From a virus: a stretch of 37,296 nt of DNA. The stretch lies in IMG/VR virus record IMGVR_UViG_3300049595_005520, positions 1-37,296 of that record. One strand, given 5' to 3'. Shown here piece by piece: positions 23,955-30,832 of the stretch (position 1 is its first letter; the number at the start of each line of letters is the position of its first letter). A program made the translations under genes and the position numbers. The notes under the pieces were generated by a model. It was given only the letters and a program-made list of their open reading frames with translations, was not told the origin of the DNA and made no database searches.

Positions 23955-23972
23955 AGCCACTGTGGCTATAAT
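23955..23972 (+). promoter_or_regulatory. Palindrome with a consensus -10 box
   Basis: AGCCAC-T-GTGGCT (23955-23967) is a perfect palindrome whose last base begins TATAAT (23967-23972), a consensus -10 reading right toward the portal gene. No good -35 is visible at 17 bp. On the opposite strand, TTGTGT with TATGGC about 16 bp later could drive the cargo genes. It may be the shared control point between cargo and portal module. Confidence 0.4.
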
Positions 23973-24026
23973 CCTAGACCTCCGTGCGCCGCTATGGATC
24001 TGGGTGGGTCAGTTCATCTCACCTGA

Positions 24027-24158
24027 ATCTTCACCGGACCCACCTACGAACCCGACGCCCTCGGCCTGGCCGACCTGCAGGCCTTGTCGCTCTGATTAAA
24101 ACCATGCAGATCCTCCATAGCCCGTCTTGATGCTTATCGCCACCTCTGGCAATGGCTG
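24027..24158 (+). pseudogene. Gene remnants at the cargo/portal junction
   Basis: GC-rich, phage-like sequence begins again here. One frame reads FTGPTYEPDALGLADLQALS to a stop at 24093-24095, preceded by a stop and lacking a start. A second frame reads ARLDAYRHLWQWL to a stop at 24156-24158, overlapping an ATG at 24152. Both look like C-terminal ends of phage genes cut off by the cargo insertion. GGTGGGTC (24003-24010) pairs with GACCCACC (24037-24044) around the first of them. Confidence 0.3.
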
Positions 24159-24176
24159 TGACCACGTCAACAGCCC

Positions 24177-25757
24177 GTGCTAATCACCCGCAGCTGCAGT
24201 TCAGTTACGTCCAGCAGGCCCGTTTGCTCACCAGCGCCGCAGCCCCAGTCCCTCGCTCATCCCCCCTGGCTGGAGCACCCCACCCTCAGCGGCTTACGGG
24301 ACCGCCTCCAACTGGCCTACGACTGCTGGACCCTGCTGGAACTCCCCGACGGCACCAGCCGCCGCCCCGTCTACCTCCCCAGAGGCATCGAGGAACCCGA
24401 GACCTGCTATCTCAAACGGTTGGAGGCGGCTCGCCCCACTGGCTTCTACCGCGATGCCCTGCGCACCTACGCCGGGATGCTGTCGCGGCTGGCCTGGCAG
24501 CAACTCCCTGATTCCCTCAGTCGTGTAGACACAGACGTGGATGGCCACGGCACCGACCTAGGGGTGTTCCTGTTTCTGGCCGACCTGCTCACGCTGCGGG
24601 ATGGGGGCTGCCTGATCCTGCAGCTACCGCCTCAGCACCGCTGGCCCTCAGAAGGAGACCGGCTGGAGGCGCTCGCCAAAGGCGACCGGCTCTCCCTGCC
24701 GCGCCTGCAGCTGGTGCCCCGGGGTGACTTGCTGAATTGGCGCCTGCCGACTGATGCCGCCACGGCTGCTCCTGCATCAGGCCCAGTGGAGATCGTCTGG
24801 CGGGAGCCGCGCCGCCAGGCACTGCCGCCCCGCTTCTCCAGCGGCAATGCCGCCGTGCCCACGCTGGTGATCGATGCCCACGGCGGCCTAGTGCCAGATC
24901 CACAGGCCTGGATCTACCGCAGCCTGTCGGTCACCGATGACGGACTGGTGCTGCGCAGCTGGCAGGCAAACCCCAACCCTGCTGCTGCCGATGGCTATGA
25001 GGTGGTGCCGGTGGGTGAGCCGGAGCTGATGCCTCAGCGTTTTGATCTACCGGCCCTCTGGTATTCGGTGGACGGCACCGCCTTTGGCGAGGGCGATCTG
25101 CCCCACCTGGGCCTGGCGCACCAGTACCTCAACCACTACCGCTGCCGCAGCGAATACGAAGACCTCCTCTCCCGCACCGCCCTGCCAGTGGGCGTACGCA
25201 CCGGCCTGGTGGATGCCTACGGCTTCCGCCGCAGCGACGGCGCCCTTGGCTCTGCTCCAGCAGCAGTCGGCGATGCCCAACGCCCCCAGCGGCTGGTGCT
25301 CTCCACCTCCTCCTTTATGGACCTGCCGGAGGGGGCCAAGTTCCAGTGGGTCGAAATAGAAGCCCGCTCGCTGGCGGAGCACCGGGCCTACCTGCAGCAG
25401 CTGGAAGAAGCAATGCGCCGCGACGCCCTGATCCCAGCTGGCGGCCACGGTCCAGCCCGCACCGAGCTTGAGATTTCGCTCACCGCCGGCCAGAGCTTTG
25501 CGGTGCTGCAGAGCCTGGCTGGTCAGAAGCGTTCGATGCTGAGCACCCTGCTGCTGCAGTGGACCCGGCTCACCGGCGAGAAGCTTTCTGATGAACCAGC
25601 CTGCAGCGTGGAGATCTGTCCGCTGGTGCCGCCGCAGCCGCCGCGCAAACCCCAGCCCTCGGTGCAGGAGTGGCTGGTGCTGCACGAGCGGGGAGTGATC
25701 GACGGAGCCGAGCTGCGCCAGCAGCTGGGGCTAGGCGAGCCCAACGGGGGCAGCTGA
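24177..25757 (+). CDS. Phage portal protein (DUF4055-like)
   Basis: A 526-residue protein. Its order of motifs resembles DUF4055 portal-type proteins: RPVYLPRGIEEPETCYLKRL near residue 63, GFYRDALRTYAGMLSRLAWQ near 90, then LPALWYSVDG and a long C-terminal helical region (SLAEHRAYLQQLEEAMRRDA, MLSTLLLQWTRLTGEK). The portal forms the dodecameric DNA entry channel that docks the terminase. The GTG at 24177 has no binding site, and the first 25 residues look non-coding. A better N-terminus exists in another frame from ATG 24152. It would join this frame if one C were removed from the C6 run at 24251-24256, so a frameshift or sequencing error is likely. Confidence 0.78.
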   Translation: MLITRSCSSVTSSRPVCSPAPQPQSLAHPPWLEHPTLSGLRDRLQLAYDCWTLLELPDGTSRRPVYLPRGIEEPETCYLKRLEAARPTGFYRDALRTYAGMLSRLAWQQLPDSLSRVDTDVDGHGTDLGVFLFLADLLTLRDGGCLILQLPPQHRWPSEGDRLEALAKGDRLSLPRLQLVPRGDLLNWRLPTDAATAAPASGPVEIVWREPRRQALPPRFSSGNAAVPTLVIDAHGGLVPDPQAWIYRSLSVTDDGLVLRSWQANPNPAAADGYEVVPVGEPELMPQRFDLPALWYSVDGTAFGEGDLPHLGLAHQYLNHYRCRSEYEDLLSRTALPVGVRTGLVDAYGFRRSDGALGSAPAAVGDAQRPQRLVLSTSSFMDLPEGAKFQWVEIEARSLAEHRAYLQQLEEAMRRDALIPAGGHGPARTELEISLTAGQSFAVLQSLAGQKRSMLSTLLLQWTRLTGEKLSDEPACSVEICPLVPPQPPRKPQPSVQEWLVLHERGVIDGAELRQQLGLGEPNGGS

Positions 25758-25773
25758 TCTGGCAAGTGAGGAC

Positions 25774-26271
25774 ATGACCCAGTCCTCACCACGCACCTGC
25801 ACCTGGCGCCCCGGCGACAGCGAGGTGCTGCGCATCGCCCTCTCCATTCCGGTCAGCGCTGCTTCTCTGTCGGCTCTGAACCGGGAGATGTCTCTGCTGC
25901 AGACCCACTACCCCACAGGCGTCTGCACTGCCCAGGGCCACCTCGATGCCATCGCCGCTTTGGATCAACAGCTGGCGGCGCTGACGCCAGCGGATCTCAA
26001 TGCCCCAGTCCGCAGCAGCCGCAAGGGCGTCGCCGGCGGCGTGGTGCCCAACCCGCTGCCGCTGAGCAAGTTGGCGGTGGTGGATTACGCCACCGAGCTG
26101 CTGCTGGAGGAAACCGAAAGCGAGTGGAACCCTGCTGGCCCATCACCGGCGCTGGTGCTGAACCGGCACAGGAGCCAGCACATCGGCCAACTGGCGCTGC
26201 TGCTGCCGCGGCTGCAGAACTGGCGCCAGTGCAACACCGACCCCTTCCAGGGATCTCTGGTGCGGGGTTGA
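25774..26271 (+). CDS. Phage head-module protein of unknown function
   Basis: A 165-residue protein between portal and LysM genes. It has a beta-like N-terminal part (VLRIALSIPVSAASLSALNR), a helical middle (CTAQGHLDAIAALDQQLAAL) and a C-terminal segment LSKLAVVDYATELLLEETES. No membrane segment or known motif is seen. Position suggests a head-tail connector or portal-associated protein. The gap to the next gene is 3 bp, so they are co-translated or at least in one operon. Confidence 0.65.
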   Translation: MTQSSPRTCTWRPGDSEVLRIALSIPVSAASLSALNREMSLLQTHYPTGVCTAQGHLDAIAALDQQLAALTPADLNAPVRSSRKGVAGGVVPNPLPLSKLAVVDYATELLLEETESEWNPAGPSPALVLNRHRSQHIGQLALLLPRLQNWRQCNTDPFQGSLVRG

Positions 26272-26274
26272 GCG

Positions 26275-27444
26275 ATGGAGCAGCCCCTCTCGCCGCTGAA
26301 CCAGGGACTTAACCCCGTGCGGGCTGCAGGGCAGTGGGGCCAGCTGGTGGGATTGCCAGCGGCCTCACCAGCGATCGACAGCCGGGTGGCCTTGCCTGCT
26401 GTTGCGCCTCTATGGCTGGCCTTGCAGCCCTACGCCAATGCCCGCCTCTGCCTATTTGAGGTCGACCGGCCCGAGAGCCGCAACCCCATCCCGATCCGCC
26501 GCCACGTGATCGACTGCTTTCTCGAGCAGCAGGGAATTGTTGGCGGTTACAACGACACCGCCCTCACTGACCCGGGGGATGTGCTGCTGCGGGGCTACCT
26601 CTGCCGCTCAGCGATCCTGCCGGTGAGCACCAGCAACACCTTTGACTGGCTGACGGCTGAACTGGCCTGGGCCACCCCAGGCTTCCGCGGTGAGGCACCG
26701 CTGCCCTGGGATCCAACGCTGCTGGGCACGGTGCAGGCCCCCTGTCAGGGGGTGATGTGGCTGGGAGATCTGGCTCAGCTCCAACCGGAGGGCGGGTTGC
26801 CATCAGGAGGTCGTGCTCAATTCGCGGGCTGCCTGGTGCAGCACTTCGGGGCGGACTACGGCCCCGGTGGCATTGGTTTATTGGTGCAGCCGCTACTGGG
26901 GGAGGCGATCCAGCTGGTGCTCAGACCCCACAGCGTGCTGGTGCTCCGTGATGGCGACAGCTTGAACCTGATCGCCGAGCGCTACGGCACCACCGTGGCC
27001 ACCTTGCGGCGCAGCAACCCCCAGCTGGAAAGCACCCAAACGATCACCGCAATCGAGGGGGATTCGTTAGCGGTGCTGGCCGGCCGCCATGGCACCACGG
27101 AAGCCAAGCTGCGCAGCCTCAACCCGGTGCTGCAGCAGAGCGAGGCCTACGTCACCGCAGAAGGGGACACGTTGAGCAGCGTGGCGAGTGAGCAGCAGCT
27201 CAGCCTGACCCTGCTGCGCCAGTTCAACCCCGAGCTGAGCAGCTGGCCCAGCAGCGAACCCCTGCCAACCGGCAGCACCCTGCTGCTGCCCGTCTACCGC
27301 TCCACCACACCCATTCCTGTAGGCACTCAGTTGCTGGTGCCGGGCTATCTGCCCTCCACGCCGCTGCCAGCGGGGGAGTGGATCTACCTGCCAGCCCGGC
27401 GCTCTGCTCCCGTGCTGGATGAGCAGCCGGAGCAGGGCTTTTGA
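26275..27444 (+). CDS. LysM-repeat virion protein
   Basis: A 389-residue protein. The first 220 residues look like a phage structural domain (LWLALQPYANARLCLFEVD, then GFRGEAPLPWDPTLLGTV). Residues about 222-340 carry LysM-type repeats: VLRDGDSLNLIAERYGTTVA with RRSNPQL, AIEGDSLAVLAGRHGTTEAK with RSLNPVL, and TAEGDTLSSVASEQQLSLT with RQFNPEL. LysM modules bind peptidoglycan or chitin-like glycans. In this position it could be a baseplate or injection protein that engages the cell wall, or a decorating protein. It sits between connector and scaffold genes. Confidence 0.75.
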   Translation: MEQPLSPLNQGLNPVRAAGQWGQLVGLPAASPAIDSRVALPAVAPLWLALQPYANARLCLFEVDRPESRNPIPIRRHVIDCFLEQQGIVGGYNDTALTDPGDVLLRGYLCRSAILPVSTSNTFDWLTAELAWATPGFRGEAPLPWDPTLLGTVQAPCQGVMWLGDLAQLQPEGGLPSGGRAQFAGCLVQHFGADYGPGGIGLLVQPLLGEAIQLVLRPHSVLVLRDGDSLNLIAERYGTTVATLRRSNPQLESTQTITAIEGDSLAVLAGRHGTTEAKLRSLNPVLQQSEAYVTAEGDTLSSVASEQQLSLTLLRQFNPELSSWPSSEPLPTGSTLLLPVYRSTTPIPVGTQLLVPGYLPSTPLPAGEWIYLPARRSAPVLDEQPEQGF

Positions 27445-27513
27445 GGAGCTGGCAACAGGGAGTGCGAGCGCAGCCCGGATGGGGCGCCCGCAGCACCACA
27501 GCCGTGATGGGTG
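27445..27513. other. Short gap before the scaffold gene
   Basis: No gene. The sequence ends CCGTGATGGGTGATG, which offers a GTG at 27511 and an ATG at 27514. The ATG is taken as the scaffold start. Confidence 0.3.
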
Positions 27514-28428
27514 ATGCCCTCCTCCTTCTTTTCAGACTCCTTCCAGTTCCCTGGCCCTACTGCTCAATGGCAGGCCTACGGCCAACACCAGCAGCAGCCC
27601 AACCAGAGTCCTGCTGGCTCTGCTCCACCTGCCACCGAACCCGATCTTCTCGATAGCGACGAGGAGGGGAATGGTGATCTGGGCGGTGCTGACGACGGCC
27701 TCGATTCCGCCGTCCCCCAGGACCCCGGCGGCAGCTGCGACAACGACGACACGCCAGCCACCAGCAGCGGTGCTGATCCGCTTCGAGCCGAGCGCCGTCG
27801 CAGCAACCAGTTGGAGAAGGAACTGCGCAAAGCCCGCGCCCAGCTGTCGCGTTTTTCGGAGATCAACCCAGACGAGTACGCCCGCCTGCAGGACGCCGAA
27901 CGCAAGCGCGAGGAGTTCGAGCGTCAGGTGGGCGACCGCGAACGCCAGCTCAACGAAGCCAACCTGCGCCGCGTGCGCAGTGTCGAAAAAGAACGGGATG
28001 AGGCTCGCTCCCAGGTTCAAAATCTGCGCAAGGAGCGCTTGATGGAGCGCCTCTTCTCAGAAGCGGAAGGCCGCGTGGGCGGCGATGAGCGGGGGACGTT
28101 CTTTGACACCTTCGTGACGCTCTGCGGCGGCCACTTCCAGCTGGGGGATGTGGATGGCCGCGAGCGGCTGCTGCCGGTGGACGGCAAGGGCCAACCCCTC
28201 ACCGCCGATGGCGTGGCCCTCAGCGACGGCGACTACATGGAGGAGCTGCGCCGCCACCCGGTGTACAGCTTCCTGTTCCAGCAGCGCAGCGGCCTGTATT
28301 CCGCTGCTGTGCCGGAGACCGCTCATGAGCATGGGGGAGCCGTGAACCTGCAGACCCTGAGCACCGCCGAGCTCTACCTGGAGGCGGTCAAAGGCACCAC
28401 GCCCAGGGCAGCTGCCCCCCGCCGCTGA
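27514..28428 (+). CDS. Phage scaffolding protein
   Basis: A 304-residue protein with the usual scaffold layout. There is a disordered acidic N-terminus (residues about 25-90, rich in Asp, Gly and Pro) and a long coiled coil (about 92-180: RRSNQLEKELRKARAQLSRF, then ERKREEFERQVGDRERQLNE). A folded C-terminal part follows (LMERLFSEAEGRVGGDERGT, then GDYMEELRRHPVYSFLFQQR). Scaffolds direct capsid assembly and are removed on maturation. The capsid gene is separated from it by 4.4 kb of mostly opposite-strand genes, which is an unusual order. Confidence 0.8.
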   Translation: MPSSFFSDSFQFPGPTAQWQAYGQHQQQPNQSPAGSAPPATEPDLLDSDEEGNGDLGGADDGLDSAVPQDPGGSCDNDDTPATSSGADPLRAERRRSNQLEKELRKARAQLSRFSEINPDEYARLQDAERKREEFERQVGDRERQLNEANLRRVRSVEKERDEARSQVQNLRKERLMERLFSEAEGRVGGDERGTFFDTFVTLCGGHFQLGDVDGRERLLPVDGKGQPLTADGVALSDGDYMEELRRHPVYSFLFQQRSGLYSAAVPETAHEHGGAVNLQTLSTAELYLEAVKGTTPRAAAPRR

Positions 28429-28447
28429 ATACCGCACTGGGAGAGCG

Positions 28448-28723
28448 ATGGCCTGGTATCTCGTGTTCTGGCGCAACCGAACCACCGCCACGGTGGTGCC
28501 GGCCTCCAGCGCCAGCCAGGCCCGCTCCCGCGCCCAGCGCAAACAGAAGCGGGGCTATGGGGCGATCGTGGCCGCCCGCCGAGCCAATCCCCAGGACAGC
28601 CAGCTCATTCGCCGTGGCGTCTGGGTGCGGCGCCGCCGCGATGGCACAAGCCCCCAGTTCGGCAGTGCTCGCGCCAAGGCCCGGGCTCGGCGGCAGCGGA
28701 GTGCCTACCGCCATTGGCTGTAA
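28448..28723 (+). CDS. Small very basic phage protein
   Basis: A 91-residue protein with about 20 Arg and few acidic residues. It starts MAWYLVFWRNRTTATVVPA and continues SQARSRAQRKQKRGYGAIVA, then RRGVWVRRRRDG. It may bind DNA or RNA in the head, or be a virion accessory protein. Its stop codon is part of the hairpin that separates it from the convergent gene at 28765. Confidence 0.6.
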   Translation: MAWYLVFWRNRTTATVVPASSASQARSRAQRKQKRGYGAIVAARRANPQDSQLIRRGVWVRRRRDGTSPQFGSARAKARARRQRSAYRHWL

Positions 28724-28767
28724 GGCCCGGCCACCAAGCGGCAGCCGGGCCTGAGCCCGAGGGCTCA
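28723..28767. terminator. Double hairpin between convergent genes
   Basis: AGGCCCGGC (28723-28731) pairs perfectly with GCCGGGCCT (28744-28752), followed at once by TGAGCCC (28752-28758) pairing with GGGCTCA (28761-28767). The two hairpins fill the gap between convergent genes, so they probably end transcription from both sides, though no T-run follows. Confidence 0.55.
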
Positions 28768-28983
28768 GCAGACCGAGACGGTGCAGCCGGGAGTGCCCTG
28801 CAGCTTGCGGGCAAAGGCAAATGCCTTCTCGGCAGGGATCAGCCGCATCTTCTTGACGGGCTTGCCGCGCCGGCCCAGGAACTCGACCTCACAGGGAGTG
28901 GAGCCGAGCTTCTTGACGCCAGGCGGATAGCGGTGAACCACAAGCAGGCGGACTTCACAGACGGGGCCTTGGGCAATGGCCAT
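28765..28983 (-). CDS. Small phage protein of unknown function
   Basis: A 72-residue protein starting at MAIAQGPVCEVRLLVVHRYP. Upstream in-frame codons to 29136 do not look coding. It is strand-rich: GSTPCEVEFLGRRGKPVKKM, then MRLIPAEKAFAFARKLQGTP, ending CTVSVC. Four cysteines may make disulphides or bind metal. It is convergent with the basic-protein gene. The fold might be a small beta-barrel. Confidence 0.55.
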   Translation of the reverse strand: MAIAQGPVCEVRLLVVHRYPPGVKKLGSTPCEVEFLGRRGKPVKKMRLIPAEKAFAFARKLQGTPGCTVSVC

Positions 28984-29349
28984 GGCTGGGGTGGTGCGGA
29001 GAACACCGACCAGACGCCCCGCAGGCGAGCACAGGCAGGGGGCGAGCACCGCGAGCCTTGCGTCAGCCCTTGCCGGCGCGAGCCAAAGGGGCATGCTGCG
29101 GAGGGGTTTTGCACCGCCCGGCCAGCCATATCTCACTGGCTCTGCTGAAAGACCCGTGCTGCTCCCTCACCGCGCCCGGTGGATAGACCTGCTCGCGACC
29201 CTTGTGATCGAAGCGTGGTCCAGCTGCTCCCGCCAGGTTGGATGCGGTCTGGTTTACCCAGAAGGATCTGACCTGTACCCCAACAAAGTGCAGACAGCAA
29301 TCGGGCGGAGTGCAGGAGCGTGCCCTGCCGAACCTGGTGCCAGCGACAA
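28984..29349. other. About 370 bp without a clear gene
   Basis: A long plus-strand frame (28976-29365) has poor coding character. On the minus strand, a segment around 29063-29220 (RFDHKGREQVYPPGAVREQH, then ASEIWLAGRCKTP) looks protein-like but has no good start. It may be a small gene or a remnant. No RNA gene is recognised. Confidence 0.25.
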
Positions 29350-29367
29350 ACTCACGCGAACGTGAGT
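29350..29367. promoter_or_regulatory. Hairpin before the Nif11 gene
   Basis: ACTCACG and CGTGAGT form a perfect 7-bp stem with a CGAA loop, ending 19 bp before the Nif11 start codon. It could be an operator or a 5' UTR structure. Confidence 0.4.
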
Positions 29368-29386
29368 GCATACCGGGCGCACGCGC

Positions 29387-29614
29387 ATGAGCTGGTCTGA
29401 TCTGGAGCGGTTGGTGGCTGATGCAGAAAACAACCAGGCGCTCCAGCAGACCCTCAGCCATTGCCACAGCCGCCAGGAGCTGCTCCACACCGCACGCCAG
29501 CTGGGCTATCGGGTGACCAAAGGCGACCTGCTGAATGCCTGGTTGGAGCACCACAACGCACCTGCAGTGAACGGAGCCGGTGGCGCTGATCGATGGGCAG
29601 CTGGTGGCAGCTGA
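29387..29614 (+). CDS. Nif11-domain protein
   Basis: A 75-residue protein starting MSWSDLERLVADAENNQALQ and continuing HSRQELLHTARQLGYRVTKGDL. This is the Nif11 domain pattern: first helix, then a helix after the K/R-rich turn, then the G-Y/F-x-h-t/s-x-x-D/E-L motif. Nif11 domains occur as leaders of ribosomal peptides and as stand-alone cyanobacterial proteins of unknown role. The tail AWLEHHNAPAVNG, then GGADRWAAGG, lacks a double-Gly leader cleavage motif followed by a Cys/Ser-rich core, so a peptide precursor is unlikely. It is a plus-strand gene among minus-strand lysis genes, with its own upstream hairpin. Confidence 0.75.
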   Translation: MSWSDLERLVADAENNQALQQTLSHCHSRQELLHTARQLGYRVTKGDLLNAWLEHHNAPAVNGAGGADRWAAGGS

Positions 29615-30136
29615 GCTGCCTGCATTTAGGCCAGCTGGAGCACCACGGTTTAGGGCCGCAGCCCTGGAATCCCCGAGCGGGAGCGAGTGGGTGGAAGGGC
29701 GCAGGCCGCCAGCGGGCCAGTGCCCTAAACGGCCCAGCGCAGGGGCGGCTCCCAGGCTTGCTCTGGGCAGATCAGATCCCAGCAGCTGCCGATCGGCTCG
29801 GGCAAAGAGAACAGCACCAGCTGCTGAACGGCCGGGGCCGGCTTGCGCTGCCTGGTGCTGCTGGAGCGGAGCAGGGTGGAGGTGGCTTGCATCGCAGGAA
29901 GGAGAAAAAACGCCCCCCTCCCGCGCCCATCCAGCCGCAGGGTCAAGGCCGCCTGCAGGGCGCTCGCCTTGGCCTTGACGCTGCGGCACTGCCAGCCCAG
30001 GCCCTGATCTGGGTGCTGGCCCCTGGGCGAACAATCGGGGAAGTGCTCTCCCCTGCGGTGCACCACGGCTGACCCTGATCTCCAGCGGGTCAACAGGGGA
30101 GAAAGCCGGGATGAGGCCCCCGGCAGGGCCTGAGCC
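29615..30136. other. About 520 bp with at most one small gene
   Basis: Apart from the doubtful minus-strand frame at 29725-29892 (separate entry), no gene is convincing. Long open frames on both strands overlap here because of high GC. A GTG frame at 29580 (LIDGQLVAAELPAFRPAG) overlaps the Nif11 end and looks protein-like for only about 30 residues. Confidence 0.25.
29725..29892 (-). CDS. Possible small protein
   Basis: A 55-residue frame from ATG at 29892. It starts MQATSTLLRSSSTRQRKPAP and continues VQQLVLFSLPEPIGSCWDLI, ending EPPLRWAV. The composition is protein-like (strand-rich, Trp residues) and distinct from the Arg/Gly-rich shadow frames nearby, but no ribosome binding site is visible and a longer open frame continues upstream. 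Function unknown. Confidence 0.35.
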   Translation of the reverse strand: MQATSTLLRSSSTRQRKPAPAVQQLVLFSLPEPIGSCWDLICPEQAWEPPLRWAV

Positions 30137-30436
30137 TTAGACCAGAGCGTGCCGCTGCGCTTCGAGTGTGCAGCGGTGCAGCAGCTCCTGTTGGGCCAGC
30201 AGCCGCTCATCGAGGGCATCCACCCTCGCCAGGCATTGCTGGATGGCGGGCAGCACCTCTTCTTCCAGGAGGGTGATCTCCTCCTCTCCATAGGGCTGCT
30301 CGAGCCAGGTGCGGCGCAGCGGCAGCCCCCGCCTCCGCTGCAGGATTTCCTCCACCGAGCGCAGCGTGGATTCGAGCAGCAAGAACGGATCTTCCTCTGG
30401 GCGGCAGAAGGCAGATTCAGGGGAGCGGGTAGCCAT
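30137..30436 (-). CDS. Small helical phage protein
   Basis: A 99-residue protein: MATRSPESAFCRPEEDPFLL, then LESTLRSVEEILQRRRG, then EEEITLLEEEVLPAIQQCLA and RVDALDERLLAQQELLHRC. It is almost all helix with coiled-coil spacing. It lies downstream of the lysis genes on the same strand, separated from the membrane protein by 114 bp. It could be a lysis accessory or regulatory protein. I do not recognise it. Confidence 0.55.
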   Translation of the reverse strand: MATRSPESAFCRPEEDPFLLLESTLRSVEEILQRRRGLPLRRTWLEQPYGEEEITLLEEEVLPAIQQCLARVDALDERLLAQQELLHRCTLEAQRHALV

Positions 30437-30550
30437 GACAATCGGCGCCAGGTGCGGCGCAGCGACGGGACCGATCCCAGAGGAGGTCCGACGTCAGGAG
30501 GGCCTCAAACTGGAGAGGCCCGGAGCAAGCCCTCCTCGCAGAACCGGGAG

Positions 30551-30808
30551 CTACCGGTCCATCCGCGTCAGCGCTGCTCCGCCCAGCAGCGCCAGCAGCA
30601 GGTTGAGGGTGGAATCAAAGCCGCCTTGCAGCTGCTCCAGCGTGCCCGGGCAGATCTGACCGACCGGCCGGCCCTCCAGCGCCCGCTGGCCGCAGACCCC
30701 AGCGGCAAGGGAATAGATCAGCAGCTGGGTGCCGATCACCACCGCCAGCGTCTGGAAGACAAACCGCTCCCGATCAAAGGGCGGCCGTGGTGCTGGCTCT
30801 GGCGTCAC
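30551..30808 (-). CDS. Small two-helix membrane protein, possible holin
   Basis: An 85-residue protein with a basic-acidic N-terminus, a membrane helix at about 17-38 (FVFQTLAVVIGTQLLIYSLA) and a second near the C-terminus (TLNLLLALLGGAALTRMDR). Small size, two membrane spans and position right after the lysozyme gene (24-bp gap) fit a holin, which would release the cell-wall enzymes. The short loop CGQRALEGRPVGQICPG with two cysteines is unusual. The holin call is inference from context. Confidence 0.5.
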   Translation of the reverse strand: MTPEPAPRPPFDRERFVFQTLAVVIGTQLLIYSLAAGVCGQRALEGRPVGQICPGTLEQLQGGFDSTLNLLLALLGGAALTRMDR

Positions 30809-30832
30809 GATTGCTTTCCTCCTGCCGGTTGA

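Noticed and set aside
23955-23990. Intrinsic terminator on the minus strand at the AGCCAC/GTGGCT palindrome followed by T-rich sequence
   Set aside because: A stem with a 1-nt centre can form only about 4 bp as RNA, and no minus-strand gene lies upstream to terminate. Operator/promoter is the better reading.
29387-29614. Nif11 gene as a lanthipeptide-type precursor
   Set aside because: No double-Gly cleavage motif followed by a Cys/Ser/Thr-rich core, and no modification enzyme in the window.
29063-30034. A 323-residue minus-strand gene
   Set aside because: It runs through the Nif11 gene and a GC-rich gap with low-complexity Arg/Gly/Ala composition. Only a short C-terminal part looks protein-like and lacks a start.
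29725-30441. A 238-residue minus-strand protein
   Set aside because: It overlaps the better-supported 99-residue gene at 30137 in another frame. Only its last 55 residues are kept as a doubtful small gene.
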